Shown: positions 24,301 through 38,309, counted from the first letter of the stretch. The stretch: DNA of 64,000 bases from Pholis gunnellus (GCA_910591455.2 OU342819.1:12002906-12066905), one strand, 5' to 3'. Notes: generated by a model not told the origin, from the letters alone. Numbers and translations are program-made.

Positions 24301-27300
24301 GGTGAGTTCCTTGTCATGAATATGTTCTTTTAGTTATCAAAGAGTCTGCGTGCCATGAGTCTAATCCGCTGTATAATACATAGTTGTAATAATTCCATTG
24401 CATTGTCATGACCTCCAGTTTAAGTTGAATAAAACATCCGGTAAAGCAAGATACATGTTGAGGCGTAATATCCCACAGACGTTGCAGAACGGCTTAGACT
24501 TAGAAGTTTGACTAGTAGACTTCTCACCAGTTCCGTCCGTGATCAGTGTCAAAATGAGACGCACAAACTTCTTCACATCGCAACTAAAAAATTCTCATTA
24601 AGAAGTTTCAGTGTCAAGCAACACAAACAGAGACCAATCACAGGCATTCCTCTTCTCTCTCGCAATGGGAAAATTCCTAGTTGACATTCTGCAGGGTTCG
24701 CATATTTTCCCAGCTCATAAAACATGCATTCTCCTCCGCCATGCGTGGAACACAAGAATCGCTCCTCAACTCGTTGGTATGCATGGAATTCGCAGGACTT
24801 TGACTCCAGATTCTAAAACCAATTATTGAAATAGCTGCCACTGTAAGTGGCAGGGCAAGCGTGTCGAGAACAAGGGAAAGAAGCATCTCAGATATTCATA
24901 ATAGAATGTTCCCTTCTGTATAGTACAGTTACTTGTCTGTGCCATTTCAAGATACAGTCCGTTGTCCTTGGGTTGGGGTTTTGAGTCATGTGTGAGATAA
25001 CTGAACTACGGTGTGGATCTGGGATAAGTGAAAACCTATTTCAGCACCTTGTTCTGTGTGTGGCTTTGTGCTAAACCAACCATTAGTTAAATCACAGCGA
25101 CACCTTTTCATACTGCAGATCTTATAATGTGCACGTTGAATGTGATACCAAATCGTCTTGATGGCAGAACAACATAATGGCCCACTGCGGCTAAATAGTG
25201 AATCAGTGATGGTGTGGATGGATAAATGGGCAAACCTTTCCATCTCTTCTCCACACGCAGACTCCAGAAGTAGCAATCACAACAGCAGAGTGGTCTGATT
25301 AAGTGTGGGCATAAGAGGACAAAAAAAAAAATACACACAAGAAAGTGACATAAAGTTTATGAATTATCCCAACTGTTCAGTTACCTGCTCATTTTGTAAA
25401 CGAGTTACAAAAGATTAACGTGGGTGTTCCATTGGTGAGCCCAAGCATCTGAGCAATGAAATATGATTGCATTGGAAATATAATTTTTAATTCAACCTAT
25501 TCTGAATACCTGGCATTTAAAATTCAAAGTATCTTGTCAGGGTTTTGGTGAGGGATGTCCTCAGGCCACCCCATTAATCTCTATTAAATAGAGCCATGTC
25601 AGCCATCTCTCTCTCTGTGAGTGTGTGTGTCTGTGTGTGTGTGTGTGTGTTGGATTGGATGATGCACTCGTGAGTCTTTTCCGCATTGAGTGGTGTTGAG
25701 AGGTGTTTGGCAGTCCAGATGCTTAACACTTGGTCATTCTTCAGTCTGTTTCCTGAATGTTTTTTAAGACCATCTGAATAAGAAGACAAAATAATTTGAC
25801 ATAGTCACATAAACACATTCACGCTACCTGAAAAGCGGTTGTGTAATTTGCATCGTCACTGAGCATGGTCATAATATATAATTCCATCTCTGATTGCTCA
25901 AGTAGCAACATCTGCATATAATTATTTTACCGCATGCCCCTCATACCACACAAGTATGCTCAAATTAGTGGTGATATATTGGCTTGACATCTCGTTTAGT
26001 GAGGACAGGCAGATTGCAGAGCCATGATTGAATGCTTAATGAATGATTCATAACCTGAAATGAAATGGACATTTTAATTTGGGCATTTGCAACAATCTTT
26101 CGCTGGACACGTACCATTTCTGCATTGGAAAAAAACAACAAATAGTGTCAATTTAGAGGTGTTCCTTGATTCCTTTCATTCCCTTGAGACCTGAAAATAT
26201 CTGTAGGGCTGTTTATAATACAAACCATAGTATGTGCTTATTAACAACCTCATTTTCGAGCTCTTCATTGCCAGTTGAAATATAGTTTCCTCGCCTTGCA
26301 TTCGAGCAAGTTTAATTTGCTGTTTGCTGCTGTGACTGTGTCCTAGCCCACACCGTTTGTACTGTACGACATATTGCTAACTGGCTGCTGTCTTGATGTT
26401 GGGGGACATGTTTTGAGCAGGGAGGGATGTCGTCTTGTGCGAAAGAAACAGATGGGATGAAAACTTGACCTACTTCTTCATCTGGACCACTCTGAATAAA
26501 AAAGAAGGATGACTAAGAGGAGAGAGAAACAGAGCTGTGTGGTGAATTGTGTTGTGTGGATGAACACAAAGTGCATAAAATACAACTTTTTGTTTTTGAT
26601 CTGCTTCATTGTTTTATTTTAGCATTTTGCTCACTTTACTTCCACACTCTTTGCACTTTCACTTTGATTGTGGCAAACTTTCCTTGCCTTGTTATTTGTG
26701 TAAAAATAAATTAGGAACCCAGATCAAAACGTGGGTCAAGGCAATAATCAATCAGAACTAACACGACCCATCCCATATTGGGTTCCTTAAGGAGTTAAGA
26801 TGTCTGATTTGGGAACATCTTTTAAATAAAGGATGTGCTTGTCGGAGAGAGAGAGAGAGAGACCTAGATATTTCAGAAATCCTCTAGGGCTACACCGAGT
26901 TCTTCTGTGTGTTGTTTGCATGGAGCTGCTTGGCCTTGTGATAAATGACCTGTGTTTTAAGATGCCAGGAGGGTCAGCTCTGCCACATCAATCACGACCA
27001 CTTTATGCTTTAAACTCCCAATGAAGAGTGAGGCAATTGATTGCATTAGCAGAGGGGCAGATATCATCTTGTGTTTAGGTTTACTATGCAGAGGTTCTTT
27101 CATAATGCATTTTCTGATAGCAGCAAGCAGAGTGATTTCGTCTGCAAACCTTTAAAGGGTGTATTTTAATAGCACTGCATGCGCTGCCATTACCCACCAT
27201 AATGATAAAACATTATAGTTGTCAATGTAATATTTTAAATTGAAGAGCAATCTGTGCTGAACTTTGGACCTCAAGTTTATATCGTTTTAATATTTGGCGT

Positions 27301-28779
27301 GGGCGATTGACACCATGTATCCACAGTGTGTAACAAGGCGGTCTTTATGATCTGCGCCATGTTTATCCTCATCCTGAGTGGGGGAAAAAAAAAACCATTA
27401 CACGCCCATCTGGGCTTTCATTTAGACTATTTTTAAACGAACCACCTTGACGCTGATTGTAGTTGTGCACGTGGTATAATTGCGTAGGTCAAACTGAATG
27501 TGCCTCTGTTTTGAAATACAGTTGCAGTTGATGACTTGAAAGGGTTTGGTCTTCTTTTCCCACATGTGCTGAACAGTTACCCCCTGGCATCATATTATGT
27601 TCGCCTCCCACGCCTGTTTAACCAGTAACATATACACTGATATTTAAACAGCTGATCAAATCTCACAAGTGTTACCTTTTATCATAACATCAAAATTATT
27701 AAAATAGACCCTGTAGTTACATAATTATAATCTTTTCTGTATGGGTATGCAAAGGTCTAAAAACAGGGCAGCTTTTAATCGGTTTTAATAGGTTAACAAT
27801 GCCACGTATATTGTGTTGCATACTATTGGAGTAATTACCTGTCTTTTTTTTTGGACCTCGGGGGCCTAAAGGAAGAGGTAATCCTTTAACAATAATAATA
27901 ATGTGTATACCCTGCCTTGGGGGAGCACAGGTAATGCGCTAATGTACACATGTCAACGGGAGTGGCGCTCCCGTGAGCGGTACAGCACCGCGGACAGCGC
28001 AGAGGCTTCCCAGACAGTTCGCTGTCCGTGGTTCTGAAATTCAGCTCAATTCGCGGCTCAGAGTTTTTCCACACATTTCCAGATTTTTCTAGTGGACCAA
28101 AATCAATTGTATACAGCCTCCCCAGCTCCAGTGTCTGTATTAAGTTCACTTTTACCGTAAAACTGAACTTTTGCTCGGACCCACCTCTAACAGGACGCCT
28201 GGGGATGTCTGAACTGAACTTCACAATCTGCTTCTTGGCACGTTTTGCTTAACTGCTTTGCTAGATGGCATTGTTTATGACACCACTAAATCAATGCACA
28301 TGCAAAATGTCCCAATCCCTATGTCCCTGTCTATAATACAGATTCTGAATATTTATATATTCTTTATTGGTCCTGTAGTGGGGATTTTCTTTTCATCCTC
28401 GGGTTGAGTCGCACACAGCCAGCCATTATGTCTTATCATGCTCAAAGGCAGTTCGGCAGGTAGTAGGCTGCAGGTACGGCTACAATCAAAGCCCATGCTG
28501 CCTGTATGAACCACCACACCATCGCTTAGGATATGCATGTATAACGAGCCATTAAAAATACAGCTCGAAGAAGTGTTTTGTTTGTGTTGTATGACGTGCA
28601 ACACACCAGAGTTATACACGTGTATATATAGCCCTATATATTTTTACTAGCCTGTTCAATGCACGTCGTCTGCCTGCTGTAACATAAAAGCCCGGTAAAT
28701 CACCCTCGGCTGTCAAGCCGCTGATGAGTCTGCTCTGCATAAAGCCCATGCAGCCTTTCCACCAGGCTGTTGTATCCCC
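24301..28779. other. intergenic region upstream of gabbr2
   Basis: Mostly AT-rich with no recognised gene on either strand. The segment 27955-28260 is richer in CpG but has no clear open frame. Small GT and GA tracts occur near 25619-25650 and 26844-26862. Confidence 0.5.
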
Positions 28780-29564
28780 CCTCCCCTCCCTCCCTCCCTC
28801 CCTCCTTCCCCTCCTCCTCCACATTCAGTGCTCCCTCTTGCGCGCACGGTGTGCAGCAGCAGCGGCTTCAGCGCTTCTCTGACGCACCATCGGAGATGAG
28901 CATCCCAGTCCCACAGGCTGTCAAGGCTGACTCTCTCGACATCTCCGCGTCGGACCTTTGCGGTCAAGCTTTCAACCTCATCCTGTTTGTTTTTAGTCGT
29001 TTTTCCCCGTACCGCTTCGTTGTCTCGTAGCTTGTCATATTACGCATTTGGCAGGGGTGCCCGCACGGCCAGCTCTTGGCTTGGAATTTACTTCAGAGGT
29101 GATTTTTGTATCCGCAGCTACTGTCAACGAGAGAGTGATTGATTCCCGTCTGCACTTACTGGGGGTCTTCTCCTTGTTCGGGGCATCCTTCAGAACATTC
29201 TTGTGCTTCTCAGATAAGTGCTCAAGTTAAAGGTGAAAGGCGGGATTGACATACAGGGCTGTTTTGACTGGAGATCATTTGGATGACGGACACCGAAAGG
29301 CAATAACGCGAATCTCTGCGCCCTTGGAATATTCTCACAGAGGCACTGTTACAGAGTAGAAATATTTTTTCTCAGTTTGCAGTCATAATCTATACGACGA
29401 GTTTGCCCACTGCAGGGGCTGCTGCGGCTTTCGCGTCTGCTCTGTTTTGAAATACGATTTACTTGACGGGCGGGCGTCAAAGCATCCCGGACGAGCTCGA
29501 ATTTGCGATGCCCAAACAGTGAGGGCTACGGTGGGATCGCATTTGGTCACCCTTGCACGGTAGC
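28780..29564 (+). promoter_or_regulatory. gabbr2: probable gabbr2 promoter and 5' UTR
   Basis: CpG frequency rises from about 28840 up to the start codon, as expected for a CpG-type promoter of a neuronal gene. A CT-rich tract (28777-28820) lies at its 5' edge. A TATATATA word at 28622-28629 is about 940 bp upstream of the ATG and may be irrelevant. Two short upstream open frames occur (MTDTERQ at 29283-29306, MPKQ at 29508-29522). The transcription start cannot be placed from sequence alone. Confidence 0.5.
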
Positions 29565-29879
29565 ATGCCTCCAGCCCGCAGGGACTGCAGCGGCTGGGAG
29601 ATGCTCCTCCCGACGGGATGCCTGCTCCTCTCCGTTTTGCTATTTCACCCTGCCCTGGCCAAGGTGTGTAACGACCGCACCAAACACGGACAGGACAACA
29701 GCTGGTTCGCCAGGGACGGGGAAAACTTGCCCATTATGGTTCTTATGCCCATGAACGAGTCGGCCCTGATGAGCAGCATCAGCCAGGGGATCGAGCCGGC
29801 GGTCCAACTGGCCATCCAGCACATACGGGAGTCCAGGAATTACTCGTTCTCACTCATCACCAAAATCTATGACACCGAG
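29565..29879 (+). CDS. gabbr2: gabbr2 exon 1: GABA-B receptor subunit 2, N-terminal part
   Basis: GABBR2 pairs with GABBR1 to form the class C GPCR for GABA; subunit 2 couples to Gi/o and carries subunit 1 to the surface. The 105 codons begin at ATG 29565 (a second Met is residue 13). A hydrophobic signal segment, LLPTGCLLLSVLLFHPALA (14-32), is followed by a likely cleavage site after Ala32. A variable linker leads to LPIMVLMPMNESALMSS and GIEPAVQLAIQHIR, then IYDTE at the exon end. This matches the start of the Venus-flytrap domain in human GABBR2 as remembered (LSIMGLMP, PAVELAIEQIR, LYDTE). Potential N-glycosylation sites are Asn64 and Asn92. The donor GTAAAC is at 29880, phase 0, the same relative place as in human. 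Identity is only about half, so a gabbr2-like paralogue is possible, but linkage to galnt12 favours gabbr2. Confidence 0.8.
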
Positions 29880-31081
29880 GTAAACCTGCAGACTAAATCC
29901 TTCCGCTAAACTGCTGCTGTTGGTCTCTGACTTGTTTAAAACACTTGTATATAGCTTGTGTGTGTGTGTGTGTGTGTGTGCGTGTGTGCGCGCTTGTAAA
30001 TGTGAACGTGTGTATGGCGCGCACTCTGCCCCGCAGCGCTCCACACATTGTGCGTCCAAGGGGAAACGCTGGTTCTGTTATGTTTGATATATGTGCAGCC
30101 TCGTTTGTCGATACGCATGTTTTTCACTGCGCAGAAGTCAACTGCTTTCTCTTCTTTTCTCCCCCAAAAATGACAACACGTTGTTAACTCTTTATCTTCG
30201 TCTATCTCGCTGCTGTCGCCTGTCGTTGATGGTGCATTTTATTTGTAACCCGACATCATAAGGCGCTGCCTCACCCGGGCACTCCAAAAGCACTCTCTCG
30301 TGCTCTCCCTATATTGGTCGTTTACCGCACACTCCGGATGACACATAATGTCAAGGCTGTCTGATGTTACAAATGCCATTCATCCCCGTCGCCCAATTGG
30401 ATTAGAATTAAAACGCTGCCTTCTGTCTCTTTGTTATCCTCACTTTATAAGATTGTGTGTCTGCCTGAAGATGGTTTTGCGCTATTAATGTTTTTGGTCA
30501 CGAATCAGTGTATCTTTTAACGATTCAAAGGCTGCTTCTCATCGTGCCTGAAGATGGCGGTAATTGGGTGTACGATTTCTTCAGACGCCTTGCACCCTTG
30601 TCAGGAACTGCATCTCACTGCGTACCAGCTGCAAATTAACATCAGTTTATGAACAATAACATCAATAATATACCACTCTAGTTAAAGTCCTTGAAGGTTA
30701 GTCATCACTCAATCTCTGCATGATTTGGCATTGGTATGCACTCTATGGTTTACACTATTGCACTATTTGAATCAGCCAGCAGTCCTAATAGTGGCCTTCT
30801 ATAGCGATGAGGGGCTTTTGAGGACACAATGCAGTTGAGGAGTTTAAAGCTGCTGCATCATAGAGTTGCCATGCCAACATGTAAGGATGTTGACAGTTTG
30901 ACATTATCTGTTTAACAATTCAGCAACTCCTTTGTAATGTTATTATGACATTGACTTGCTACTTAAATCAATTGACACTATAGAATAAAAAAAACTATTT
31001 ATAATTTATATTATAATCTCCGGTTGATCCAAATCTTTTGATTTTCCTGTCTAGCAATTATTCAGTATAGTGTATGTGCAC

Positions 31082-31083
<2 letters not shown>

Positions 31084-31129
<46 letters not shown>
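31084..31129. repeat. (TG)n microsatellite, 46 bp
   Basis: Pure TG tract on the + strand. Confidence 0.95.
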
Positions 31130-32146
31130 AAGAGCACACAAATCTCTGTTGACAGAGGTAAGCCCTCACAGGCTGCATGCGCTCAGACCATGGGATTAAT
31201 ATGCTCTTATGAGAGTTATGATTTTTTTTCTCTTTCTACTCCCCGGGAGAGAAAGATGAGCTGCAAGCATGAGGTCGGTGGGCCAGCCTGACATCCGCCC
31301 GCTGGTAGTGTTTAATAGCGATGCCAGCTTTCTGATACCGACAATCAATGGGAACTCATGAGAACAGTGCTATTTGATGACTTTGTTGTCTATTACACTG
31401 TGGCACTGCCAATCTAATGGTATTTGACATTTTGTTTTGTATACAGGCCTGCTGAAAATGCAAGCTCTGATCATGGTTTTGGGAATGTAAACTTAAAAAT
31501 ATACGGCCCCTCCCTCAATAACAAATACAGATAAAATAGACTGAAATAAACAGTCGACACTCTTCCTTTTTCATTAGTTAGTTGCAGACCTTATAGACAT
31601 GTATTTGTTAAAGTACTAGATGAATCGTGTTAAAGAGGAACATTGCCAAGTGGTAGCCTGGTAGCTATGGCTTTAATAACTCTCAGAAGAAAATGCTCTG
31701 CCAGCAACAGTATATTACAAGCCATTGGAAATCATCTGGCACATCCTGGCATGGTTAAAGTCAACAATACACCACAGAGAGCACTGTGAAGTGCAAATGG
31801 CAATATATTACTGCAGCTGAATATTGTTATCATATATTTACAGTCAGAGACTTTAGCGGGAGAAACATGACTTCAATAACATCTTAAGGCATGAGAGCCT
31901 ATTATTGTTTGTTCATATCAAGTGAAGCACTCTGAAATGTTTGTCGTGTCTCAAGACTCATGAGCATTTGCATGTGGATGCGACCTTTGCCCAGCACAGA
32001 GTTATTGCTGTGATGTTGACTATATTGCTTTTGGAGCCTCTGACATGTTTACATGAGCAGCAATGTGAAGTGATGTTATTAACAACACGCTTCATTATGC
32101 ATTCATTGACAAATAATCCTTTACTCACACGTGAATAAAAGTGATG

Positions 32147-32147
<1 letters not shown>

Positions 32148-32215
<68 letters not shown>
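32148..32215. repeat. (AC)n microsatellite, 68 bp
   Basis: Pure AC tract on the + strand. Confidence 0.96.
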
Positions 32216-32217
<2 letters not shown>

Positions 32218-35200
32218 ACAGGCACACAGCTTCCCTGCATACCACATGCTTATGTCAGAAAACAATGCATGCATCAGTGCGTTTGCATCTGGCCAAGTGT
32301 GTGTCTGTACTGTTTGTACACACATGTGGACGTGTATGTGGTGGCACCGGGATTTAGCCTGGCAGATGTAAGTAATCAGTCCCTGAGCAGCGGCTCTTTA
32401 TCCCTTTATCCCTGTTGGTGGAGCCATGGGTAGACCGAGCAGGCCCGGTCCATCCCCTGGTGGTGTGGAGAGCTGGGAGGTGCTGGTGCTGATGATGGGG
32501 ATGTTGAGGCACTGGGGGGCTGTCCAACACTAAAAGGCCTGAATGCCGAGGCGGTTGGGTATAGCTGGTTGCTGCAGGATTAAAGAAGCAGTTACTAGAG
32601 GAGGAGCAGATGTCCTAATAGAGAATGCCTGGAGATCGAATGCAGGCTGCTGTGGAACCAGTTTGATCAGGGCAAAGCTGGATTCCTAAGATAATGTTTC
32701 AACAATGAAGGCGCTGTGGCAGGCTGCGGAAAATGCAGATGATAATACATCTTTGCTTTAAACCCAGGGCATTGCAGGTAAAAGAAGCAGGATGGATTAT
32801 ATCGACTGGGAGGCTTAGTGCTGGAGCAGGAGTTGGTCCTCCACCGCAGCTCTAGATGTGTGAGTGTGGGTTTTAGTGTAACCGAGGAATGATACTGTAA
32901 CTCTGCAGGCTTAGGGGATCAAAGCTTTGGAGAGGACAGGCAGGACTGGAAGAGGATGGAAGGGAGACTTTGGGCAGTGAGAGCGTTCTAGGCTAAGCTA
33001 CGCTAGTTCACCCGACCGGCTTTGGATGTGTGACAGGCCCTCGAGAGCAGCCACTCAGGGAAAGATCACACCTTTTTAACAGAATAGTTAAGAAGGTGCT
33101 TTGAGTAGTGGAATTCATTTTTGTGTTTTCTTCAGCTATGGAAAAACATATCAGACAATAGATACAAACGGTAACCCACCAAATGAGAGAAATCAATATC
33201 AATGAATGGATTCATACACACTTTTCATTCCAGGTTTGCTCTTCTTGTGTACTGTTAGTGTAGCACAGTAATGGTGATACTCTGTAGGGGTTCTGTTGTG
33301 AAGACAGGTCTGTTAATGTTGTTAATGCTGGACTGAGTCAAGAACTGTTTGAAGATGAGGAGATAATATTGTGAAACAGGCCTGCTGCATCACAGATTGA
33401 AGGAAATTGGGGCGAAAAGAGGACGGAGAAAGTCTAAATCCTTTCATTAGGCCTTCTGGAGGCATAACAGACTTATATAATTTCACCCATTAGAGCTGTC
33501 ACTTTTAAAGAAAAATCAAGTTCGAACAAACGAGAACTAACATGTAAATCATTCACTCGTACTGCCGGCAGTTGTGCTTTGTAAAGGCAGCGGAAGTAAG
33601 ATCATTTTCCTACATTCAAGCGATTGTTTTCAACGTATTTCTTTCCGTAAAATGACAGCTCTACCAGCCAAACATCTGCAGTGATCCAACACCTTTTCTT
33701 GTCAATTGTGGAATAGGAAATTATATTTGTAGGTGAAAAGTCTCATCTAAGGCCAAAAAAATGAAATCTTCTTTTGTGATCACTTAAAAAAAGAACAAGA
33801 GATCTTGCACTTTAATTAATGTGTTTTTAAGGGGATGTGCTATCATGTTTCCTATATTCTGGCAGTCCGATAAAAGTGAACACATGTATTTTTAAAGGCA
33901 AATCAATACAACAGCCAAGACACAGAGTCTGCAGTTGGAGATCAGATCTTGCCCATTGCACAGTTCCCCAGATGCAATATCGAGATGGGTATTCAAAGTA
34001 TATGATTGTCCATTCATGCAATGCTATGGGCCTCCTGAGACTATGTTAGCAGCGGCCTATGTTCAGAGATACTGCACACAGACTGCCTCTCCTCTGTGCT
34101 CTAGATGCAACATGTCACATTTGTGCTCATGCTGGCAAGCTTGAAACCACCGTACAGTACACTCGTTCACAGGAGGAAGAGCATCCCCCCCCCGAAGCGC
34201 ACGCAAGGCGTTCTGTCATTTTGTCAGAAGAAGTTACGTTTTCAGTGAAAAGGGTTTACCATAATGGGTGTTAGGAGGCTGCAAAGCATAAGTCTTGAGT
34301 CAAAACGAGCTGGTTCAGATTTGAGGAGAATTTGCTTTCGCAAAGTCACATTTCTTTATGGTTTACGGCCTTTATAGATTTTACTGATCTCACTGATTCA
34401 CGCGCTGTAACTCACCTTTGAGCTTTTGCGTAAAACAATCTGACACAGGCCAAATGAAGCAGCGCCTGTGGACATCCTGTATGTCAGGGTCTCATATTGT
34501 ATGCCACATATTATCTTAATATCTGACATCCATTCAGCGCTGAGGCGCTGACCCTGGGGGTCAACAAAGATTGCCTGTCACTGCTCCTAGGAGAGGGCGA
34601 ATATTCGGGCATTGTAAGGAAACGCAGCCTGTGACAGCCTGGGTACTCTCCAGGCAGAAAGTGCTGAGTGTGGCTGTATCCACTGACCCGACACAGATAG
34701 TGGGGATCAATGTGCAGCCGCCCTTCTCATAGAAGGAACAGGATCTCAGGGGAGAATCGGAGAGAGAGAGGCGAGAGAGAAAGGGATGTGTAGGGCTATG
34801 AGATGGAGATCCCGAAATAGGATTATATCATCTTCTGTGCAGGAAGAGGAAATGGTCAGCCTCTTAATTCTTATTGGATCATAATGTGATGCCATTTGTG
34901 TTTCTGTAAGGCTATATAGTTTAATGGCCATGTAAAAATAAAATAAAAAAAGCAATTACAGTATGCAATGAGGTATGCATATTCAGTTAAAGGATCCAAA
35001 AGACCTTGTGTTGTTGTGTCAGTGATATCATTTTTTATATTATTCAATTTATTTTCACTCAGAATTAGAGACAGATGGGTCACAGTCTAATAAAGATACT
35101 AAACGCGAGCTGTAATTGCTGACCTTTGTCTCAGTCAGGCTGCCAGCGGCCTGGAGGGCTCGAGCAAGACGACCATAAACGTGAACCTTCCCGATTTAAA

Positions 35201-35349
35201 AGTGTCTCTAATGTGCCCTGAAGCTGGCTTTATAACAGATAGTATGACACTCCAGCACACGCATAACATGGCACATTCATGAATGGAAGTATATATACAC
35301 ATACTGTATGCTTTTATACACACCACTGCACACAGACCTGCCTCCTCCC

Positions 35350-35351
<2 letters not shown>

Positions 35352-35433
<82 letters not shown>
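35352..35433. repeat. (AC)n microsatellite, 82 bp
   Basis: Pure CA tract on the + strand. Confidence 0.96.
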
Positions 35434-35437
<4 letters not shown>

Positions 35438-37562
35438 GCACATAGACTCCCACATATGGTCATGGCTGTTGGCACGCCTGCAGCACCGCCTGAGGTCAGG
35501 ACAATGTGGTCATTTGAGCAGTTAGACATGAAGTGTTGTTCAGTTCCAATAAGAATCGCACCACAATCAAATTGCTTTTATACAACATCAATACCTCCAT
35601 CCATCCTCCCCTCACTATGGGGACCTACCTCACTAAAACCAATTTTCATCAATCATCTGAAACCTGCGTAACACGACAAGAAACATCGATGTCTCTCTGT
35701 ATCACGCATTTAAATGTTTTATTTCCTGATTTCCTTCCATCTTTTCTGGTGCACTATGACTCTTTCGTTCATCGCTTTCATCGTTTGCTTAATTTAATTT
35801 GATAAAGGAATTTGAAATACATCTAATGTTCATTATGGAAAATTGTCAATTGAAGAAAAGTTCACATAAAGGCAATATACAACTGACCTAAGAAGCTTTT
35901 TTATTTTATTTTACAAAAGAAAACGACGCCGTGGACCTCATGGACTTTGTGCAGTCTCACACGCGTTCAGGACCAGTTGCTCTCTTGTCCACCATCCCTT
36001 ATTTACCTTGATAGGCCTGGCCTCGTAACCACTCTTTCCTGTTGATCCAAGAGGTTTGTCCTCTTCTCTGCTACATTACTCCACACTGACCACAGGCCAA
36101 CATCTCCTTGCTAATGTGTTAATAACACAATGCCTTGTTTGATATAATATTGGTATTCGGAGCACTGAAATTCAAAATGTGAGTTCAAGTGTGACAAAAA
36201 CAAATTAGCCTTCCGGCTTCCTCCACCCTGCACCTTGCATTTGCCTGGAGTAGATTACAGTATGTTTGACTGAATCTCTTGTTTATGCGAGTATTTTGCT
36301 AATTTGATAGAGCAAGAGAGAGGTTTTGGCATTATCTCATGTCTGTGCAGTCACCCCGCAGGGCCCGATGTGCTGACCAAGTCAAGGGCTAATCGCATGA
36401 GAGAGGCAACGGCTGAATTCAATTTCAAAAGCACCTTAGGCAAGTCCCGTTGGTCGCTTGCAAAGCAGTCGAAATGTACGTTTGTGCATGAGTGCTGCTG
36501 GAGGTTGAGAGAGAATGGAAAACGCTCCGTGCCCTGGATGTGTGTGTGTGTGCAAGGTACTGAATATCTAAGTGGCTGGTGAATGTGATTCTTGGAGAAG
36601 GACCCAATAACCTCACACTGATATTGTTAAAAATCAAGCAAGTGGACGGGTGTCTCCTGCTGAAATTTCAACCAGAATGCTGTGGCTGAAGGTGTCACTG
36701 TCATTACTGCACATCTCTTTTTGCTGTCATTACACTTCGATACATTCTAGCAGTGTGCCTCAACTAAAAGAATGAATACAGTATCTAAAACTCCACATGT
36801 TTACCCCAAATTCATTGCATTTTAATTACAAACAGGCGACACACTCGTGTAGGAAAAGCCTTTGTGATAATCAATTATGTTTTTCAAATGAAACTTTCAT
36901 TGTCAAATAGTAATCTTCCTTTCTTTGTGTCCTCGTATTGTGTTTGCCCAGCAGATGCTATGATGAGACATCTGTTGGCATGCCCCCTCCTCGTCTTTTT
37001 CTTTCTTTTCTCTTAGACTCGACTGTCATTTAGATGCGCAGTGACTCTAAAAGGTGGCGAAACAGGCATCTGGCTGCCATTTACATACAAAAAGAAACAG
37101 TTTCTCTGATCTCTGATTTACATGGCTGTGGATGGATGACGAGGTGGGGGAGGCAGAAAATGGGGACTTTTGGAGGACGAGATAGGGGAGGTTTAGAGAG
37201 GAGAGATGGAACAGATAAACTGTAGAGAAAAACACTGAAAATGTAACTTAAAAGTTGCGATAGATGAGAGCTGGGATGAAGAGGAAAATCTCTCATCTTT
37301 ATTCAGTACTGCTGAAAATACTGAGAAGATGGCTGCTGCCATGTTGAGTGCAATACTAAGTCAGTCAGTCAGTCCGTCTGTCTGCCTTGCACCATCTATG
37401 AAGCTGCCATTGATCCCTAGCCAAGCCATTTGCACAGACAATTAACTCAGTGAATGTTAATCTGCTGCAAACTACTTAAAAATCACTCATTTTGACTTCC
37501 AAATGTGGTGTGAGTTTTAGAAAGTACGTTTTTAAAATTTTGGTTGGAAGTGGTTTCAGAAT

Positions 37563-38116
37563 TAGTTCTGCACAATCAACCGAATATTAATCACTGTCAC
37601 GATTTTGGCTTCGCTCAACTAAATGAACGTGATCAATAGCGATATTGACGTTTAAAATGTGTGCCCCGCTCATAGAAAGCTCTTTCCAATCTAACAGGCA
37701 GTCACCAGCAGGGTGATCGAGATATTTTGATGAGCGTGCACTCTGCAGCGACGGCATGTGAAAAACGTTCCTAAATGTTGCGGGTGCAGTGCAGCGGAGA
37801 GCAGTGACATACTGAATATTTTAACGGCAAAACAAAAACGCACTGAATTCAGGTCAAGAAAAAACACATTTTAAGTCTCATTTTGATGCCAAGATTAGTC
37901 ACGTGAAAGTGAAAGCAGTGCTCTGTTGATTTTATTTTTGGGGAAAAGTTTTGGTGTAAAGATTTGTACATTAGCAGGAAGTGAAAGCAGTCGTCTGTTT
38001 ATTTAAATGTAAAAGTGCTATACAAATATTTTGTCCCTAAATTCAATAATTAATCGTGAACACAATATTGATCACAATAATAGTGATTATAATTTTGGCC
38101 TTAATGGTGCAGCCCA
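37563..38116. mobile_element. non-autonomous hAT-type DNA transposon, 554 bp
   Basis: Both ends carry imperfect terminal inverted repeats: left TAGTTCTGCACAATCAAC, and right, in reverse complement, TGGGCTGCACCATTAAGG. These resemble the TAGGGCTGCACGAT end of fish hAT elements. The 8-bp sequence TTCAGAAT lies immediately outside both ends (37555-37562 and 38117-38124), the target-site length expected for hAT. Subterminal AATATT/GATCAATA blocks are also inverted. There is no transposase frame. Confidence 0.8.
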
Positions 38117-38267
38117 TTCAGAATGATGTTCATGATATCTTAGTCCGTTTACTGAACTCAGACAAGATCCAGGAGAATGTGTTTGTGTGCTTATGGTTAC
38201 CAACCCCAAGAGAGGTGCCCTGCTGTTGTGCGTCAGGAGAATTTCCATCACTAAAAGGCTGCGTATA

Positions 38268-38271
<4 letters not shown>

Positions 38272-38307
<36 letters not shown>
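38272..38307. repeat. (TG)n microsatellite, 36 bp
   Basis: TG tract followed by GTGAGTGTGAG variants. Confidence 0.93.

Positions 38308-38309
<2 letters not shown>

Larger units (their letters stand above)
30200..37562. other. intronic, no gene recognised
   Basis: Non-coding apart from long microsatellites at 31084-31129, 32148-32215 and 35352-35433. Open frames here are either built on the dinucleotide repeats or short and random. Confidence 0.55.

Noticed and set aside
35920..36011. A 30-codon + strand frame after an AG at about 35919 with protein-like text (DAVDLMDFVQSHT).
   Set aside because: It does not resemble the expected gabbr2 exon 2, ends quickly in a stop, and has no donor. Likely chance.
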